From NCBI RefSeq assembly GCF_002863585.1, contig NZ_PGUY01000027.1, positions 1 through 64,000 on the forward strand: DNA of 64,000 bases, written 5' to 3'. The position numbers were made by a program, and so were the translations under genes. Shown one piece after another: positions 18,406 to 27,797 of the stretch. Source of the stretch: Peribacillus deserti. GTDB taxonomy: Bacteria; Bacillota; Bacilli; Bacillales; DSM-1321. The stretch's first letter is position 1, and every line of letters begins with the position of its first letter. Under the pieces are notes generated by a model that was not told the DNA's origin, did no database searches, and saw only the letters and a list, made by a program, of their open reading frames with translations.

Positions 18406-19401
18406 TTATAAGTTCGAATACAAACCAAGGAAATCAAGAAGTTTCGATTGCGTTTTATACTGGGAAGCTGTATCTGTGGATGATAGATAAAGAGAGGAGG
18501 CCTCTTTAATCGCCTTTTCCATTTGTGCAAGATTTTTATTCTCGATTGCGCTATGCTTTTCAACCTTTTCAATCCCGCTTTTAAGTTTTTCTCCCTTAAT
18601 AGAAGATTCCGTGTCGATAATACTGCTAGCCGTCTTTTCCGATAACATCTGATAGACAGCTGTTAAATCTTTTAAATATTGAATTTCTTTGGATGTCAGC
18701 CCTTTTTTTGATGTACCCGAAAAGCTGATTTCCTTCCAGAACGAGTCTATGTTCTGTCCTTTCATGTAAACTGCGAGGCTCTTAGCAGCCTCCATACTCT
18801 CTGCAACCCCAAGCAGCAGCACGTATTTATCCTCAAGCTGGGTAATTTTCACAGGAACGCCGGTATCGCTTAAAGAATCCCGGACTGACTGCGCCGCTTT
18901 TTCCTTGCTGTAGATTCCGCCTTGGACCACAAATGCCTTCAGTGCAGGAGCATTTGACACGCCTAAAGCTGTCCCTCCGCCGCTCTCGTCTTTAAGCGGT
19001 ACAGAATTAGAAGGCGTACTTGCAGGGACTGCCCCCGGCTCCGCCATATCCTGGCCAGTCACCGTTTTAAGCACAATGAATCCAAGACTTGTCCCAACAA
19101 CCACAGCTAATAAAATAGAAATCCACATCGAAGGAATAAAGGTAATCTTCTTAAATCCCTTCAGTTTTCCTGTATCCTTTGTTTTTTTTGTTTTCACCAC
19201 ATAGGGAGACAAGGAACTTTTTGTTTTATCATCACTGCCGGCGGGATCGGGCAGGATCCAGTCAAAGCTTTCCTCTGCGGACTCAGAAGCTGCAGCCGTT
19301 TCATCCATCGATAATACAGCCTCATTGTCCTCTGAGAAAATATACTTTTCTCCCCCATTGAACTTCACAACAATTTTATTCGTATTCTCATCCTTCTTCA
19401 C
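18406..19401 (-). CDS. spoIIB: Stage II sporulation protein SpoIIB (SPOR domain)
   Basis: 331 residues from the GTG at 19399-19401, nine bases after a perfect AGGAGGTG; the earlier GTG lies inside that ribosome-binding site. Acidic cytoplasmic N-terminus (about 1-85), one membrane helix (about 90-115), then an extracytoplasmic SPOR-type domain (about 155-225; FVVQGGIYSKEKAAQSV) that binds denuded septal peptidoglycan, and a helical tail. SpoIIB promotes septal thinning during engulfment. It lies between maf and the pilus locus where B. subtilis has comC. Confidence 0.88.
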   Translation of the reverse strand: MKKDENTNKIVVKFNGGEKYIFSEDNEAVLSMDETAAASESAEESFDWILPDPAGSDDKTKSSLSPYVVKTKKTKDTGKLKGFKKITFIPSMWISILLAVVVGTSLGFIVLKTVTGQDMAEPGAVPASTPSNSVPLKDESGGGTALGVSNAPALKAFVVQGGIYSKEKAAQSVRDSLSDTGVPVKITQLEDKYVLLLGVAESMEAAKSLAVYMKGQNIDSFWKEISFSGTSKKGLTSKEIQYLKDLTAVYQMLSEKTASSIIDTESSIKGEKLKSGIEKVEKHSAIENKNLAQMEKAIKEASSLYLSSTDTASQYKTQSKLLDFLGLYSNL

Positions 19402-19452
19402 AGTATCCAGCACCTCCTATCATTCAATTTTTTTCCATCCTATCATATTGGC

Positions 19453-19487
19453 AAAAAAAAATAACAAGACTTTTGTCGTCTTGTTAT
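19453..19487 (-). terminator. Terminator at end of pilus operon
   Basis: Minus-strand perfect stem ATAACAAGAC / GTCTTGTTAT, 7-base loop, then T8. It closes the long minus-strand pil gene run. Confidence 0.92.
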
Positions 19488-19507
19488 GAATAGGTTTCGT
19501 CAAATTA

Positions 19508-19975
19508 TTAATTTTTTGTCACTATATCATCTGCTGACAGTTCGTCCAGTGGAACAGGACTCGCTGCACGATCTGACTTTTTAGACAGCATACGTTCCAC
19601 CCCAATCAGCATGACCGCATACAGCTTACCATTCTTGACCTCAACAAACGACTCGTCACTCGGTTCTAATAGTTCACCGGTATCCGGGTCTTTAATCGGT
19701 TCAATATAGCCATTTTCTAACAGAAGCTTATACGAAATTTCCCCATCATATTCCTCTTCACGGACCAGTTTTTCTTTTAAATAAAAATGGGCCGCATCAC
19801 GAAGCGTATAAGCATTTGCAAGAAACGCTTTGGTCTTTGAAGTTTGGATGAGCTGCGAAATAGAGATCACAGCAATGCCTGCTATTATGCCCAGTATCAC
19901 TACTACTGCTAATAATTCAATTAAGGTTAAACCTGCCTCACGGTCTCTCTTATTCGCTATGTCCATAAGCACCAT
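19508..19975 (-). CDS. Type IV pilus minor pilin
   Basis: 155 residues. A class III signal with leader of about 15 residues ends REAG, then LTLIELLAVVVILGIIAG with Glu at mature position 5, the substrate pattern of prepilin peptidase. The alpha1-N helix is nearly identical to that of the major pilin at 23.2-23.7 kb but the globular part differs (KDPDTGELLEPSDESFVEV). Last gene of the pil run; it may be a tip or priming subunit. No strong ribosome-binding site is seen, so it may be translated by coupling to pilO, whose stop is 9 bp upstream. Confidence 0.88.
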   Translation of the reverse strand: MVLMDIANKRDREAGLTLIELLAVVVILGIIAGIAVISISQLIQTSKTKAFLANAYTLRDAAHFYLKEKLVREEEYDGEISYKLLLENGYIEPIKDPDTGELLEPSDESFVEVKNGKLYAVMLIGVERMLSKKSDRAASPVPLDELSADDIVTKN

Positions 19976-19983
19976 CTTTACGT

Positions 19984-20769
19984 TTAAGGTTCTATGCTGC
20001 TGGTCTCTGAGGTGCTGTTGCCTGGTTCGGGCAGTTCTGAATCATTGTTAAAAGGATTCGTCTTCTTCGCAGGGGCCGGGGAGTCCATTGGCGGAAGCTC
20101 TTTTATCAAGTCGGTTAGTCCTGGATGATAAAATGCCGAAACCGTGACACTATAGCTGAGGCGTTCCGGATTCTGCTCGATCGTCATAATCTCTACCCCG
20201 CCATTAAACTTCAAATCTGTAACCTTCATGATACGTACAGAATTTTCAAGGGCAGCGATAAAATTCTCCAGATCTTGGTAGGTTAGAGATTGGACGGTCA
20301 TCTCTATATCAACCTTTTTAAGACCTTTAGGGAGAACTTCGCTAGAATTTTCATCCTGCTCGCCCCCGGTGTCCTGATGATTCAAGTCCTCTTCAGCCTC
20401 GGCTGCTTCCTGTTCTTCGCCGGGTGCAGCTTCTTCGTCTTCATGCACATTCATTGATACAATAAAGCTGTTCGAAGTAATTTCTGCTTTCTCTAATTCC
20501 AGCACGATTTGTTCCACCAGCGGCTTTACAGGCAGATGCTTTTGCAGCTCCATCGTAGATTCGAAAGTAGTTTCTTGTGCTGAATTTCCTTTTGACATCA
20601 GCACCTCAGCCATTTTCTTCTCTGACTCTAGTTCAGATCTCTTTATATCGACAGAATTCTGTACCGGATAGAGCAGCTTAAAATAAAGGAAAGCAACCAG
20701 ACTTGCCCCCAATAGCAATGCCAGTAAAAAAATAATCGTTTGTTTTTTTGTGAATGCACGGTTTGCCAT
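19984..20769 (-). CDS. pilO: PilO-like alignment complex protein
   Basis: 261 residues. One N-terminal membrane helix (about 11-34), a coiled coil (about 40-85) and an extracytoplasmic domain (about 150-225; FIAALENSVRIMKVTDLKF, typical of the PilO/GspM ferredoxin-like fold). An acidic Glu/Asp-rich insert (about 108-140) lies between coil and fold. The C-terminus is Pro/Ser-rich. It follows pilN without a gap, the standard pilMNO order. Confidence 0.8.
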   Translation of the reverse strand: MANRAFTKKQTIIFLLALLLGASLVAFLYFKLLYPVQNSVDIKRSELESEKKMAEVLMSKGNSAQETTFESTMELQKHLPVKPLVEQIVLELEKAEITSNSFIVSMNVHEDEEAAPGEEQEAAEAEEDLNHQDTGGEQDENSSEVLPKGLKKVDIEMTVQSLTYQDLENFIAALENSVRIMKVTDLKFNGGVEIMTIEQNPERLSYSVTVSAFYHPGLTDLIKELPPMDSPAPAKKTNPFNNDSELPEPGNSTSETSSIEP

Positions 20770-21450
20770 TTAATTTTGTCCCCCCTGACTAGAGGATGGG
20801 ACATTTTTATTTTTCTCTGCTTTAGCAGCCGCCTTTTTTGCCTTTTCCTGATTGATGGCAAATTCATAGACAGCTGCATATCTTGGAACAAACATAGAGT
20901 TCTCCAGCTTCTGCTTATCATCATTCTTATCCGGGTCGGAAGCATCTTCTCCGGTTAATGCGTTAAATTTCCCGAGTGTAGTAGATAGTGTAATCATTTT
21001 AACTTCTTTCAGCCACTCGGAAGAAGTAAGTTCACTTAAATAGTAAGCCGCTTCCCTGCTTGTATCAAACTGTGTTCCCAGAGTGATTTTACCGTCATCG
21101 GAAAACTCAAAATTAAGGATATAGCCCCTCTCAGGCAATAAAGAAATTACATGTTGAAGTACGGGCACCGTCTTTACTTCGTAATTCTTTGCCCAATCAA
21201 TTGTACTTTCTAATTGAACAGCAGAATTAGAGTTAGCCAAGTTCTCCATTTTCAGTTCTTGTGCTGCCCTTATCTCCTGCTGTGCCTGTATCTGCTGATT
21301 CATGTCTGCCAGCTTAGAGGTTTGCGACTTCCAGCTCCAAAATAGGAAGGAGGCTGCTCCTGCAACTACCAGGGCCAGTACAGCCAAAGCTATAAGAAAC
21401 GTATAATTCCTGGGTTGTTTACGAGGCAATAAGTTAATTTCTGCAAGCAT
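20770..21450 (-). CDS. pilN: PilN-like alignment complex protein
   Basis: 226 residues. A short cytoplasmic N-terminus, MLAEINLLPRKQPR, carries the INLLP motif through which PilN docks into PilM. Then a membrane helix (about 17-37), a coiled coil (about 40-65) and an extracytoplasmic domain. The C-terminus is Lys/Ala-rich. It lies between pilM (3-bp gap) and pilO. Confidence 0.88.
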   Translation of the reverse strand: MLAEINLLPRKQPRNYTFLIALAVLALVVAGAASFLFWSWKSQTSKLADMNQQIQAQQEIRAAQELKMENLANSNSAVQLESTIDWAKNYEVKTVPVLQHVISLLPERGYILNFEFSDDGKITLGTQFDTSREAAYYLSELTSSEWLKEVKMITLSTTLGKFNALTGEDASDPDKNDDKQKLENSMFVPRYAAVYEFAINQEKAKKAAAKAEKNKNVPSSSQGGQN

Positions 21451-21453
21451 CTG

Positions 21454-22446
21454 TTACACCTCTTTTAAAGCCAGCCCAAGCGTCACATAAAACGAATCGG
21501 GTAAGGGAGTTTGATTTACGGTATGTACCTCGTGAGAATCAATTCTGTCTACAAACAAATTAAACCGGACAACCAGCTCTTCAAACACTTTGTTTTTAAA
21601 AGGATTGTCTCCAGCTAATAAAATTTTAGTAATAGATTGCTGGCCTTGACGAAGAGTATATCGGTAAAAATTCATGATCCGGTCTAGCTCATTAAATATA
21701 TCGCTAAAAGCAGCTTCTATATCTCCATGATTCTCTTCATATACTAAACTGGTATTTCCAGTTCCAGTTAAGGAAGTTTCCCAGGAGGAGAGCGTACCTG
21801 GCAGCTGGATATGCCTCATAAAAATGGGCTTCTCCCCTTCAAAGATACAGATCCCCATGCTGCCTACATCCAGCTGAATCATCAGCAGATGCTCTTCAGT
21901 CCGGGATTTATCAAGCGCGTGGTAAAATCTGTACAAAGAAAGAGGAGAGATATCGGCAGCGACAGGAATAAGGCCGCAGTCTTCAAGCAGGCTGCTATAT
22001 TCTTTGACTATGTCTTCAGGAGCGGCAAACAAAAGAATTTCCTTTTTATCCTTCGCTTCACCTAAAATCACTGTATCAAATACAGGTTCCTCAAAAGGCA
22101 GATGGATGCTGGATCCTAGTTCCATGTATAGATAACCTGTAATTTCGTCTCCTTCTACATCCTTTGGAATCTCCAATTTCCGCACTACAATGAAGGGGTC
22201 GGGAACAATCATCCGGACCTGCTTCTTTCTGATTTTCCAATCAGCGACACATTGCTCCAGGATGGTAGACAGAGTTTCACGGTCTATAACTCTGCCATCT
22301 TTTATCAGCCCGGGAGGCAGGTAATACTCACCGCATTTTTGGACAATCAGCGGATTTGTCTGCTTGAGCTCAACATATCTCAATACATGGTCTTTTATCA
22401 CAAGATTGACTATTTTATGTTTTCGAGAGAATAATGTAAGGCCCAT
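21454..22446 (-). CDS. pilM: Pilus assembly protein PilM
   Basis: 330 residues, actin/FtsA-like cytoplasmic ATPase. Segments such as VVRKLEIPKDVEGDEI, LYMELGSSIHLPFEE, QLDVGSMGICIFEGEKP and KILLAGDNPFKNKV correspond to PilM motifs. It binds the PilN N-terminal peptide and couples the inner-membrane PilN/PilO complex to the assembly motors. It follows the prepilin peptidase gene by 24 bp. Confidence 0.88.
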   Translation of the reverse strand: MGLTLFSRKHKIVNLVIKDHVLRYVELKQTNPLIVQKCGEYYLPPGLIKDGRVIDRETLSTILEQCVADWKIRKKQVRMIVPDPFIVVRKLEIPKDVEGDEITGYLYMELGSSIHLPFEEPVFDTVILGEAKDKKEILLFAAPEDIVKEYSSLLEDCGLIPVAADISPLSLYRFYHALDKSRTEEHLLMIQLDVGSMGICIFEGEKPIFMRHIQLPGTLSSWETSLTGTGNTSLVYEENHGDIEAAFSDIFNELDRIMNFYRYTLRQGQQSITKILLAGDNPFKNKVFEELVVRFNLFVDRIDSHEVHTVNQTPLPDSFYVTLGLALKEV

Positions 22447-22470
22447 GCTGCTTTTCCCCTTTTAAAAATA

Positions 22471-23235
22471 CTAATGTAACAACCTCACATACCAGGCTAA
22501 AATATCCTGTCCAAAAAAGTAGGCTGTCAATGTCCCAAATACAATGAACGGCCCAAAAGGAATGGGTTTCCCTTTACTGACATATCCAAGCTTCATGCCG
22601 GCAAGCCCTAATACAGCTCCGAGAAACGTAGATAAAAAAAAGGACAGCAAAACCATTTTGGTGCCCACAACAAAGCCGATCACGCCAAATAGTTTAATAT
22701 CTCCCCCGCCCATTCCGCCTTTGCTGACAATCGCAATCGCCAAAAGAGTAAGAAACCCAGCGGCAGCTCCGAGTATGGAATCCCACCACGGGTACAATGG
22801 CACAAGAGTCCGTTCAAATAAAAAAATTACTGCAAAAAAGAGCAGTATTTTATCAGGAATAATCATATATGTAACATCTGTTATAAAAATAATGACAAAC
22901 AGAGAAATCAAAGTCCAGGCAACAAACAGTTCCGAAGTCCAGCCAAAGATGAGCGGGCTGAAGGCAAACAGAACACCTGTCATGAATTCCATAATAGGAT
23001 AAAGAGGAGAAATCCGGCTCTTGCAGCTCCGGCATTTCCCTCCTTGCAATAGATATGAAAGAACTGGAATTAACTCAATCGGCCTAAGCTGGTGCTTGCA
23101 GTTCGGGCAGGCAGAGCGCGGGTAGATGATTGATTTTTTTATTGGGACCCGGAGTCCTACTACGTTGTAGAAGGATCCAAGGATGAGCCCAAATGTAAAT
23201 AAAATAATAAAAGTAATAATAAATTGATTGTACAT
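22471..23235 (-). CDS. pilD: Prepilin peptidase / N-methyltransferase
   Basis: 254 residues, polytopic membrane protein. The N-terminal methyltransferase-type cytoplasmic loop has both CxxC pairs (Cys43/46 and Cys68/71). The catalytic aspartates are in FITDVTYMIIPD (Asp120) and GGGD (Asp179, the GxGD motif). It cleaves class III signals and methylates the new N-terminus. It occupies the place of B. subtilis comC (between folC and spoIIB) and probably also processes the competence pseudopilins if this host has them. Only 13 bp separate it from the pilin gene. Confidence 0.93.
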   Translation of the reverse strand: MYNQFIITFIILFTFGLILGSFYNVVGLRVPIKKSIIYPRSACPNCKHQLRPIELIPVLSYLLQGGKCRSCKSRISPLYPIMEFMTGVLFAFSPLIFGWTSELFVAWTLISLFVIIFITDVTYMIIPDKILLFFAVIFLFERTLVPLYPWWDSILGAAAGFLTLLAIAIVSKGGMGGGDIKLFGVIGFVVGTKMVLLSFFLSTFLGAVLGLAGMKLGYVSKGKPIPFGPFIVFGTLTAYFFGQDILAWYVRLLH

Positions 23236-23248
23236 AACAGTATTAATA

Positions 23249-23725
23249 CTAATTTACTGCACTTCTCTTCAAGTTATCTACCAATACAGCAGCCTTATTA
23301 CTTGTTTGAATACCTCTAGTTGCATTTACAAGTTTTACTTCAGTAACAGTTCCATTTACAACTGTTACATATGACCCAGAATTAGGTTTGGTGGTTGATG
23401 TTGTAGTCGATCCCGGAGTATAACCTGCTGTAGTCTTGTCTGGATCTTTTATATGTTCTAAGTATTTCTGCCCTTCCAAAAAAGCTAAAGGCAGGTACTG
23501 GGTTCCTTGAGCTAAAGCTTGATCTGAAGTGACAGCCAATTTTGCTGAACTAACCATCTGTTGAGCATTCCCAACATGCGCATCCTTCTTAGAGTTATCA
23601 ATAAGTCCGCCAATACTCGGAATTGCAATCGCAGCAATAATCCCCAAAATTACAACTACAGCCAAAAGCTCGATCAACGTGAGACCTTGTTCATTTTTCA
23701 ACATTTTTTTCATTTTTTGCAGCAC
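23249..23725 (-). CDS. pilA: Major type IV pilin
   Basis: 158 residues. A GTG start at 23725 follows AGGGGG by eight bases. The 14-residue leader ends NEQG, then LTLIELLAVVVILGIIAAIAIPSIGGLIDN with Glu5. The globular part has a Thr/Ser/Pro-rich segment (PGSTTTSTTKPNSGS, about 108-122), a possible O-glycosylated or flexible loop, and no Cys pair. It is called major because of its position first in a sub-run, a strong ribosome-binding site and a TATAAT about 50 bp upstream. Confidence 0.88.
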   Translation of the reverse strand: MLQKMKKMLKNEQGLTLIELLAVVVILGIIAAIAIPSIGGLIDNSKKDAHVGNAQQMVSSAKLAVTSDQALAQGTQYLPLAFLEGQKYLEHIKDPDKTTAGYTPGSTTTSTTKPNSGSYVTVVNGTVTEVKLVNATRGIQTSNKAAVLVDNLKRSAVN

Positions 23726-23775
23726 GTTCTATTCCCCCTGGGATTATTTTACTAGATTTGTATAATCTATCTCCG

Positions 23776-23781
23776 ATTATA
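23776..23781 (-). promoter_or_regulatory. Possible -10 box for pilA
   Basis: TATAAT on the minus strand in the 118-bp gap between pilC and pilA. No good -35 is found 17 bp upstream. An internal promoter here would allow high pilin expression. Confidence 0.35.
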
Positions 23782-23843
23782 CAACATTACCATATTTGGA
23801 AGATATATTTTTTTGCAAAATTAATAGGGAATTTGTCGCATTT

Positions 23844-25052
23844 TTAATTGCCTACATGATTGAATATTTCAAACATAGGAACCATGATGGCTATGACTAT
23901 AGTACCGACCAATCCGGCTAGCACGACTATCATCAGAGGTTCGATCAAGGATTTCAACCTATCCGTGCTGTTTTCGACTTCCTTTTCATAAAAGTCGGCT
24001 ACTTTGCCGAGCATTGCATCAAGCGACCCTGTTTCTTCACCGATGGAAATCATCTGAGTAATCAGCGGCGGAAAGGCCCAGTGCTTTTTCATAGGCTCTG
24101 TAATGGATCTTCCCTGCTCGAGTGAGAATCTGGACTGTCTCACTACCCGTGCGACTACTTCGTTTTCAACTACTTTTTCAACAATGCTCATTGCCTGAAG
24201 AATTGGAACAGAGCTCGTAAACAGAGAACTCAGAGTACGCGTCAAGCGGGCCAGGACAGCTTTTTGAAGCATGCTCCCAAAGATAGGGATACGCAGCACA
24301 AAGTAATCCAGATAATATTTCGTTTGCTGATTTTTTCGTAGAGCGGCAACTGCGACTGCGATAAGGACAGTAAATAAGATGATTAGGTACCATGCTTTCT
24401 GCATGAATTCACTGGCACTTAATACAAATTTCGTAATCGCCGGAAGCTCTCCGCCAAAATCGGAAAACATGTCGACAAATGTCGGCACTACCGAAACGAG
24501 AAGGAAAATAACTACCGCTACTGCTATTACAGCGACAACAGAAGGATAAGCCATTGCAGACGTGATTTTCTGGCGGGTATTATGCTGCTTTTCAAAATGG
24601 TCGGCTAGCCTTTCGAGAGTATCATCTAGATTACCGCCTATCTCCCCGGCTTTAACCATGTTAATGAACAGCGGCGAGAAAATCTTTTTATGCCTTGCAG
24701 CGGCATCTGATAAAGGGTTCCCTTCGCGCAGATCCGCTTCTATGTCCTGAAGTGCCTTCTTTAAATATTTGCTTTCCGTCTGCTCTGACAAAATATTCGT
24801 GGAATCCACTACCGATACACCGGCCTTTAATAATGTGGAAAACTGCCTTAAATAAATGACAAAATGCTGCAATTTTACAGGATTCCCTATCGTAATATCC
24901 TTAGTGAGCACCGTTTCAGGAACCTCGGTAATATCCATAACTTTGATTCCGCTGTCACGGAGCCTGCTTACTGCCTCCCGTTTGTTCGCAGCAGTCATGG
25001 TCCCTGATCTTTGTCCTCTCCGGTCCCGCCCGTTATATTTATATTTAGCCAT
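23844..25052 (-). CDS. pilC: Type IV pilus inner-membrane platform protein PilC
   Basis: 402 residues, the usual length. Two T2SF repeats (about 67-190 and 270-395), each ending in membrane helices. Signatures include FSTLLKAGVSVVDSTNIL and MISIGEETGSLDAMLGKVADFYEKEV. It forms the rotating platform on which PilB and PilT act. It overlaps pilT by one base. Confidence 0.95.
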   Translation of the reverse strand: MAKYKYNGRDRRGQRSGTMTAANKREAVSRLRDSGIKVMDITEVPETVLTKDITIGNPVKLQHFVIYLRQFSTLLKAGVSVVDSTNILSEQTESKYLKKALQDIEADLREGNPLSDAAARHKKIFSPLFINMVKAGEIGGNLDDTLERLADHFEKQHNTRQKITSAMAYPSVVAVIAVAVVIFLLVSVVPTFVDMFSDFGGELPAITKFVLSASEFMQKAWYLIILFTVLIAVAVAALRKNQQTKYYLDYFVLRIPIFGSMLQKAVLARLTRTLSSLFTSSVPILQAMSIVEKVVENEVVARVVRQSRFSLEQGRSITEPMKKHWAFPPLITQMISIGEETGSLDAMLGKVADFYEKEVENSTDRLKSLIEPLMIVVLAGLVGTIVIAIMVPMFEIFNHVGN

Positions 25053-26095
25053 TATTCCATTCTCTCCTGCAAAAAGGCTGCTGCTGAGTCTCTTGATATT
25101 CTTCCTCCTGCAAGCAGCTCTTTAATTTGGCTCTCAAGGGTATGCATTCCCTGTGCCTTTGACGTTTGTAGAATACTTACTATTTGGTGGATCTTTTCAT
25201 TTCTGATCAAGTTTGCTATGGCGGAATTATTAATTAATATTTCTGTGGCCGCAATCCGCCCATCTTTTTCAGCATTTGGAAACAGACGCTGCGAAACGAT
25301 GGCAACCAATACAGAAGCGAGCTGGATCCGGATTTGCGGCTGCTGGTGAGCAGGGAACACATCGATGATTCTATCAATCGTTGATGGGGCGCTTGAGGTG
25401 TGCAGGGTTCCGAAAACCAAGTGTCCGGTTTCAGCAGCAGTAATCGCCGTCTGGATCGTTTCAAGGTCCCTCATTTCTCCAACGAGAATTACATCCGGAT
25501 CCTGCCGTAAGGCCGCTCTTAATCCATTGGAAAAATTATTGGTATCAAATCCGACTTCCCGCTGGTCAACAATGCAATTCCCATGCTTATGCAAGTATTC
25601 AATCGGGTCCTCAAGGGTAATGATATGTTTTCTCATCGTTTGGTTCATATAAGAAATCATGGAAGCCAGTGTTGTGGATTTTCCGCTGCCTGTAGGACCT
25701 GTAACGAGCACTAGACCATGAGGCTTCTCTGACACCTTTTTCAGAATTTCCGGAAGGCCTAGTTCCTCAAGGGATGGGATTCGTCTCGGAACGATCCTGA
25801 TAGCAAGCGCGATGCATGCTCTTTGAAAATATGCATTGATTCTGAATCGGGAGACGCCAGCTAACCCGTAGGAGAAATCAAGCTCCCCTTTTTCCGAAAA
25901 TGTTTCCCACATAGGCTCTGGAACAAGCGCTTTTGCCATTCTTTCCGTATCCTGAGGCGTCAAAGAGTCTTTCCCATACTTTTTTAACTCCCCATTGATT
26001 CTCATAACTGGGGGTACGCCAACCGTAAGATGAATGTCAGATGCTTTTAGTTCAAAGCCTGCTCGGAGTATATGCTCAATATCAATAGCCACCAC
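25052..26095 (-). CDS. pilT: Pilus retraction ATPase PilT
   Basis: 347 residues. Walker A GPTGSGKST (133-141), Asp box EDPIEY, Walker B ILVGEMRD, His box GHLVFGTLHT, and a C-terminal AIANLIRNEK corresponding to the AIRNLIRE retraction signature. Its presence means that pili can be depolymerised, so twitching motility or pulling of DNA or surfaces is possible. It lies between pilB (12-bp gap) and pilC. Confidence 0.95.
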   Translation of the reverse strand: MVAIDIEHILRAGFELKASDIHLTVGVPPVMRINGELKKYGKDSLTPQDTERMAKALVPEPMWETFSEKGELDFSYGLAGVSRFRINAYFQRACIALAIRIVPRRIPSLEELGLPEILKKVSEKPHGLVLVTGPTGSGKSTTLASMISYMNQTMRKHIITLEDPIEYLHKHGNCIVDQREVGFDTNNFSNGLRAALRQDPDVILVGEMRDLETIQTAITAAETGHLVFGTLHTSSAPSTIDRIIDVFPAHQQPQIRIQLASVLVAIVSQRLFPNAEKDGRIAATEILINNSAIANLIRNEKIHQIVSILQTSKAQGMHTLESQIKELLAGGRISRDSAAAFLQERME

Positions 26096-26107
26096 TTTAT
26101 GTCTCCT

Positions 26108-27772
26108 CTACTCAGGTATAGCAACCCTTAGTATTTCCTCTGTTGTTGTCAGGCCCTGCTTTACCTTAAGCAGTCCGTCATCTATTAAGAAAATCGTTTT
26201 ATTTTTCACTGCAAGATCTCTGAGCCCCGTGAATGCTTCTCCATTCATGATGACCCGTTTCATTTCATCATTTAAAACAAGAATCTCATGTATCGCAATC
26301 CGGCCTTTATAGCCAGTCATATTGCAGGACGAGCACCCTTTTCCCCGGTTGATGCTTTGTATGGTCATACCTCGTTTTGCAAAAATTTCAATTTCCCGCT
26401 TTGTGGGAATCTGCTCCTTGGAACAGTCCCTGCAGACTCGTCTCACAAGGCGCTGTGCGACAATGCCGCTCAGAGAAGATGCGAGGAGGAAGGGTTCAAC
26501 ACCCATATCCATCAGCCGGGTAATGGTACTGATGGAATCATTTGTATGGATGGTGCTCAAGACGAGATGTCCCGTCAATGAGGCTCGGATTGCGATCTCA
26601 ACGGTCTCTTTGTCCCGAATCTCACCCACCATAATAATATTCGGATCCTGTCGCAGAATGGAGCGCAGTCCAGCGGCAAACGTCATCCCTACATTCGGAT
26701 TTACTTGGATCTGGTTAATTCCCTCCAGCTGATACTCCACCGGGTCTTCAACTGTAATAATATTTACTTCTTCACTATTTAATCGGTTTAACGCTGCATA
26801 TAATGTTGAGGATTTCCCTGAGCCGGTTGGCCCTGTAATCAGGACAATGCCAGTTGGTTTTTCAATCATATTCATAAAACGCTGGAGATTCAGCTTATTG
26901 AACCCAAGCTGATTTATATCATTCAGGGAACTTCCTAAATCAAGGATCCTAAGCACCATTTTTTCACCATAAATCGTAGGAAGCGACGCAACCCGGAGAT
27001 CCACTGGATGGAAATCAAGATTGATCTTAATCCTCCCGTCCTGGGGTGTCCTGTGCTCTGTAATATCCAGATTAGCCATGATTTTGATTCTTGCAGTCAG
27101 CACACTCTGCATGTGCTTCGGCAAAACTCGTTCTACCCGCAGAACTCCATCCACTCGATTTCGTATGACTACTTTTGTTTCCTGCGGGTCTATGTGAATG
27201 TCACTGGCTTTTTGAGTGACGGCATCCGAAATAATCTGGTTGACCAGCCTGACAATGGGTGAGTCCTGATCGGTAATTTTATCTTCTTCAACCGTTTCCT
27301 GCGGGACAGAAGTCTCTCCCAGTAATTCTTCAAAGCCTTCATCCGTGTCGTAGTATTTTTGAATAGCGCGGAGAATATCGTCTTTTGTAGCTATAGCCGC
27401 CTCTATTTGAAATCCCGTAGAAAGCCTTAAATCATCGAGTGCATAAAAGTCCATTGGATCTGCCATGGCAATATAAAGTTTTTCTCCATCCCTTTTAAGG
27501 GGAATCAGCAGATTCCGCTTTGCGTACTCCTTTGAGACAAGAGAAAAAAGCTTTGTATCAAAGGGAAATCGGTAAAGGCTTACATGAGGTATTCCAAGCT
27601 GGAATTCAAGAACCTCAATTAACTGCTGTTCAGTAATGTAACCTTTCTGCAGCAGCACATCGCCCAGCTTCTGTCCCGAGCTTTTTTCCTTTAAAGCGGA
27701 ATGAAGCTGATCTTGAGTGATAAGACCAGCTTCAACTAATAAATCTCCAAGGCGCTTTCGGGTTTGTGTCAT
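26108..27772 (-). CDS. pilB: Pilus assembly ATPase PilB with MshEN c-di-GMP-binding domain
   Basis: 554 residues. Residues 7-30 (RLGDLLVEAGLITQDQLHSA onward) and 35-58 (KLGDVLLQKGYITEQQLIEV onward) are the two 24-residue motifs of an MshEN domain, which in MshE-type ATPases binds c-di-GMP. The Q ending the first motif is replaced by Lys30, but Gln58 is kept. The ATPase part has GPTGSGKSS, EDPVEY, MVGEIRD and a His box, plus the zinc tetracysteine pairs CRDC and CSSC near the C-terminus. It powers pilus extension. A diguanylate cyclase is encoded at the end of the same locus. Confidence 0.95.
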   Translation of the reverse strand: MTQTRKRLGDLLVEAGLITQDQLHSALKEKSSGQKLGDVLLQKGYITEQQLIEVLEFQLGIPHVSLYRFPFDTKLFSLVSKEYAKRNLLIPLKRDGEKLYIAMADPMDFYALDDLRLSTGFQIEAAIATKDDILRAIQKYYDTDEGFEELLGETSVPQETVEEDKITDQDSPIVRLVNQIISDAVTQKASDIHIDPQETKVVIRNRVDGVLRVERVLPKHMQSVLTARIKIMANLDITEHRTPQDGRIKINLDFHPVDLRVASLPTIYGEKMVLRILDLGSSLNDINQLGFNKLNLQRFMNMIEKPTGIVLITGPTGSGKSSTLYAALNRLNSEEVNIITVEDPVEYQLEGINQIQVNPNVGMTFAAGLRSILRQDPNIIMVGEIRDKETVEIAIRASLTGHLVLSTIHTNDSISTITRLMDMGVEPFLLASSLSGIVAQRLVRRVCRDCSKEQIPTKREIEIFAKRGMTIQSINRGKGCSSCNMTGYKGRIAIHEILVLNDEMKRVIMNGEAFTGLRDLAVKNKTIFLIDDGLLKVKQGLTTTEEILRVAIPE

Positions 27773-27797
27773 TGTTTATCCCCGCCTTTATCTTTTT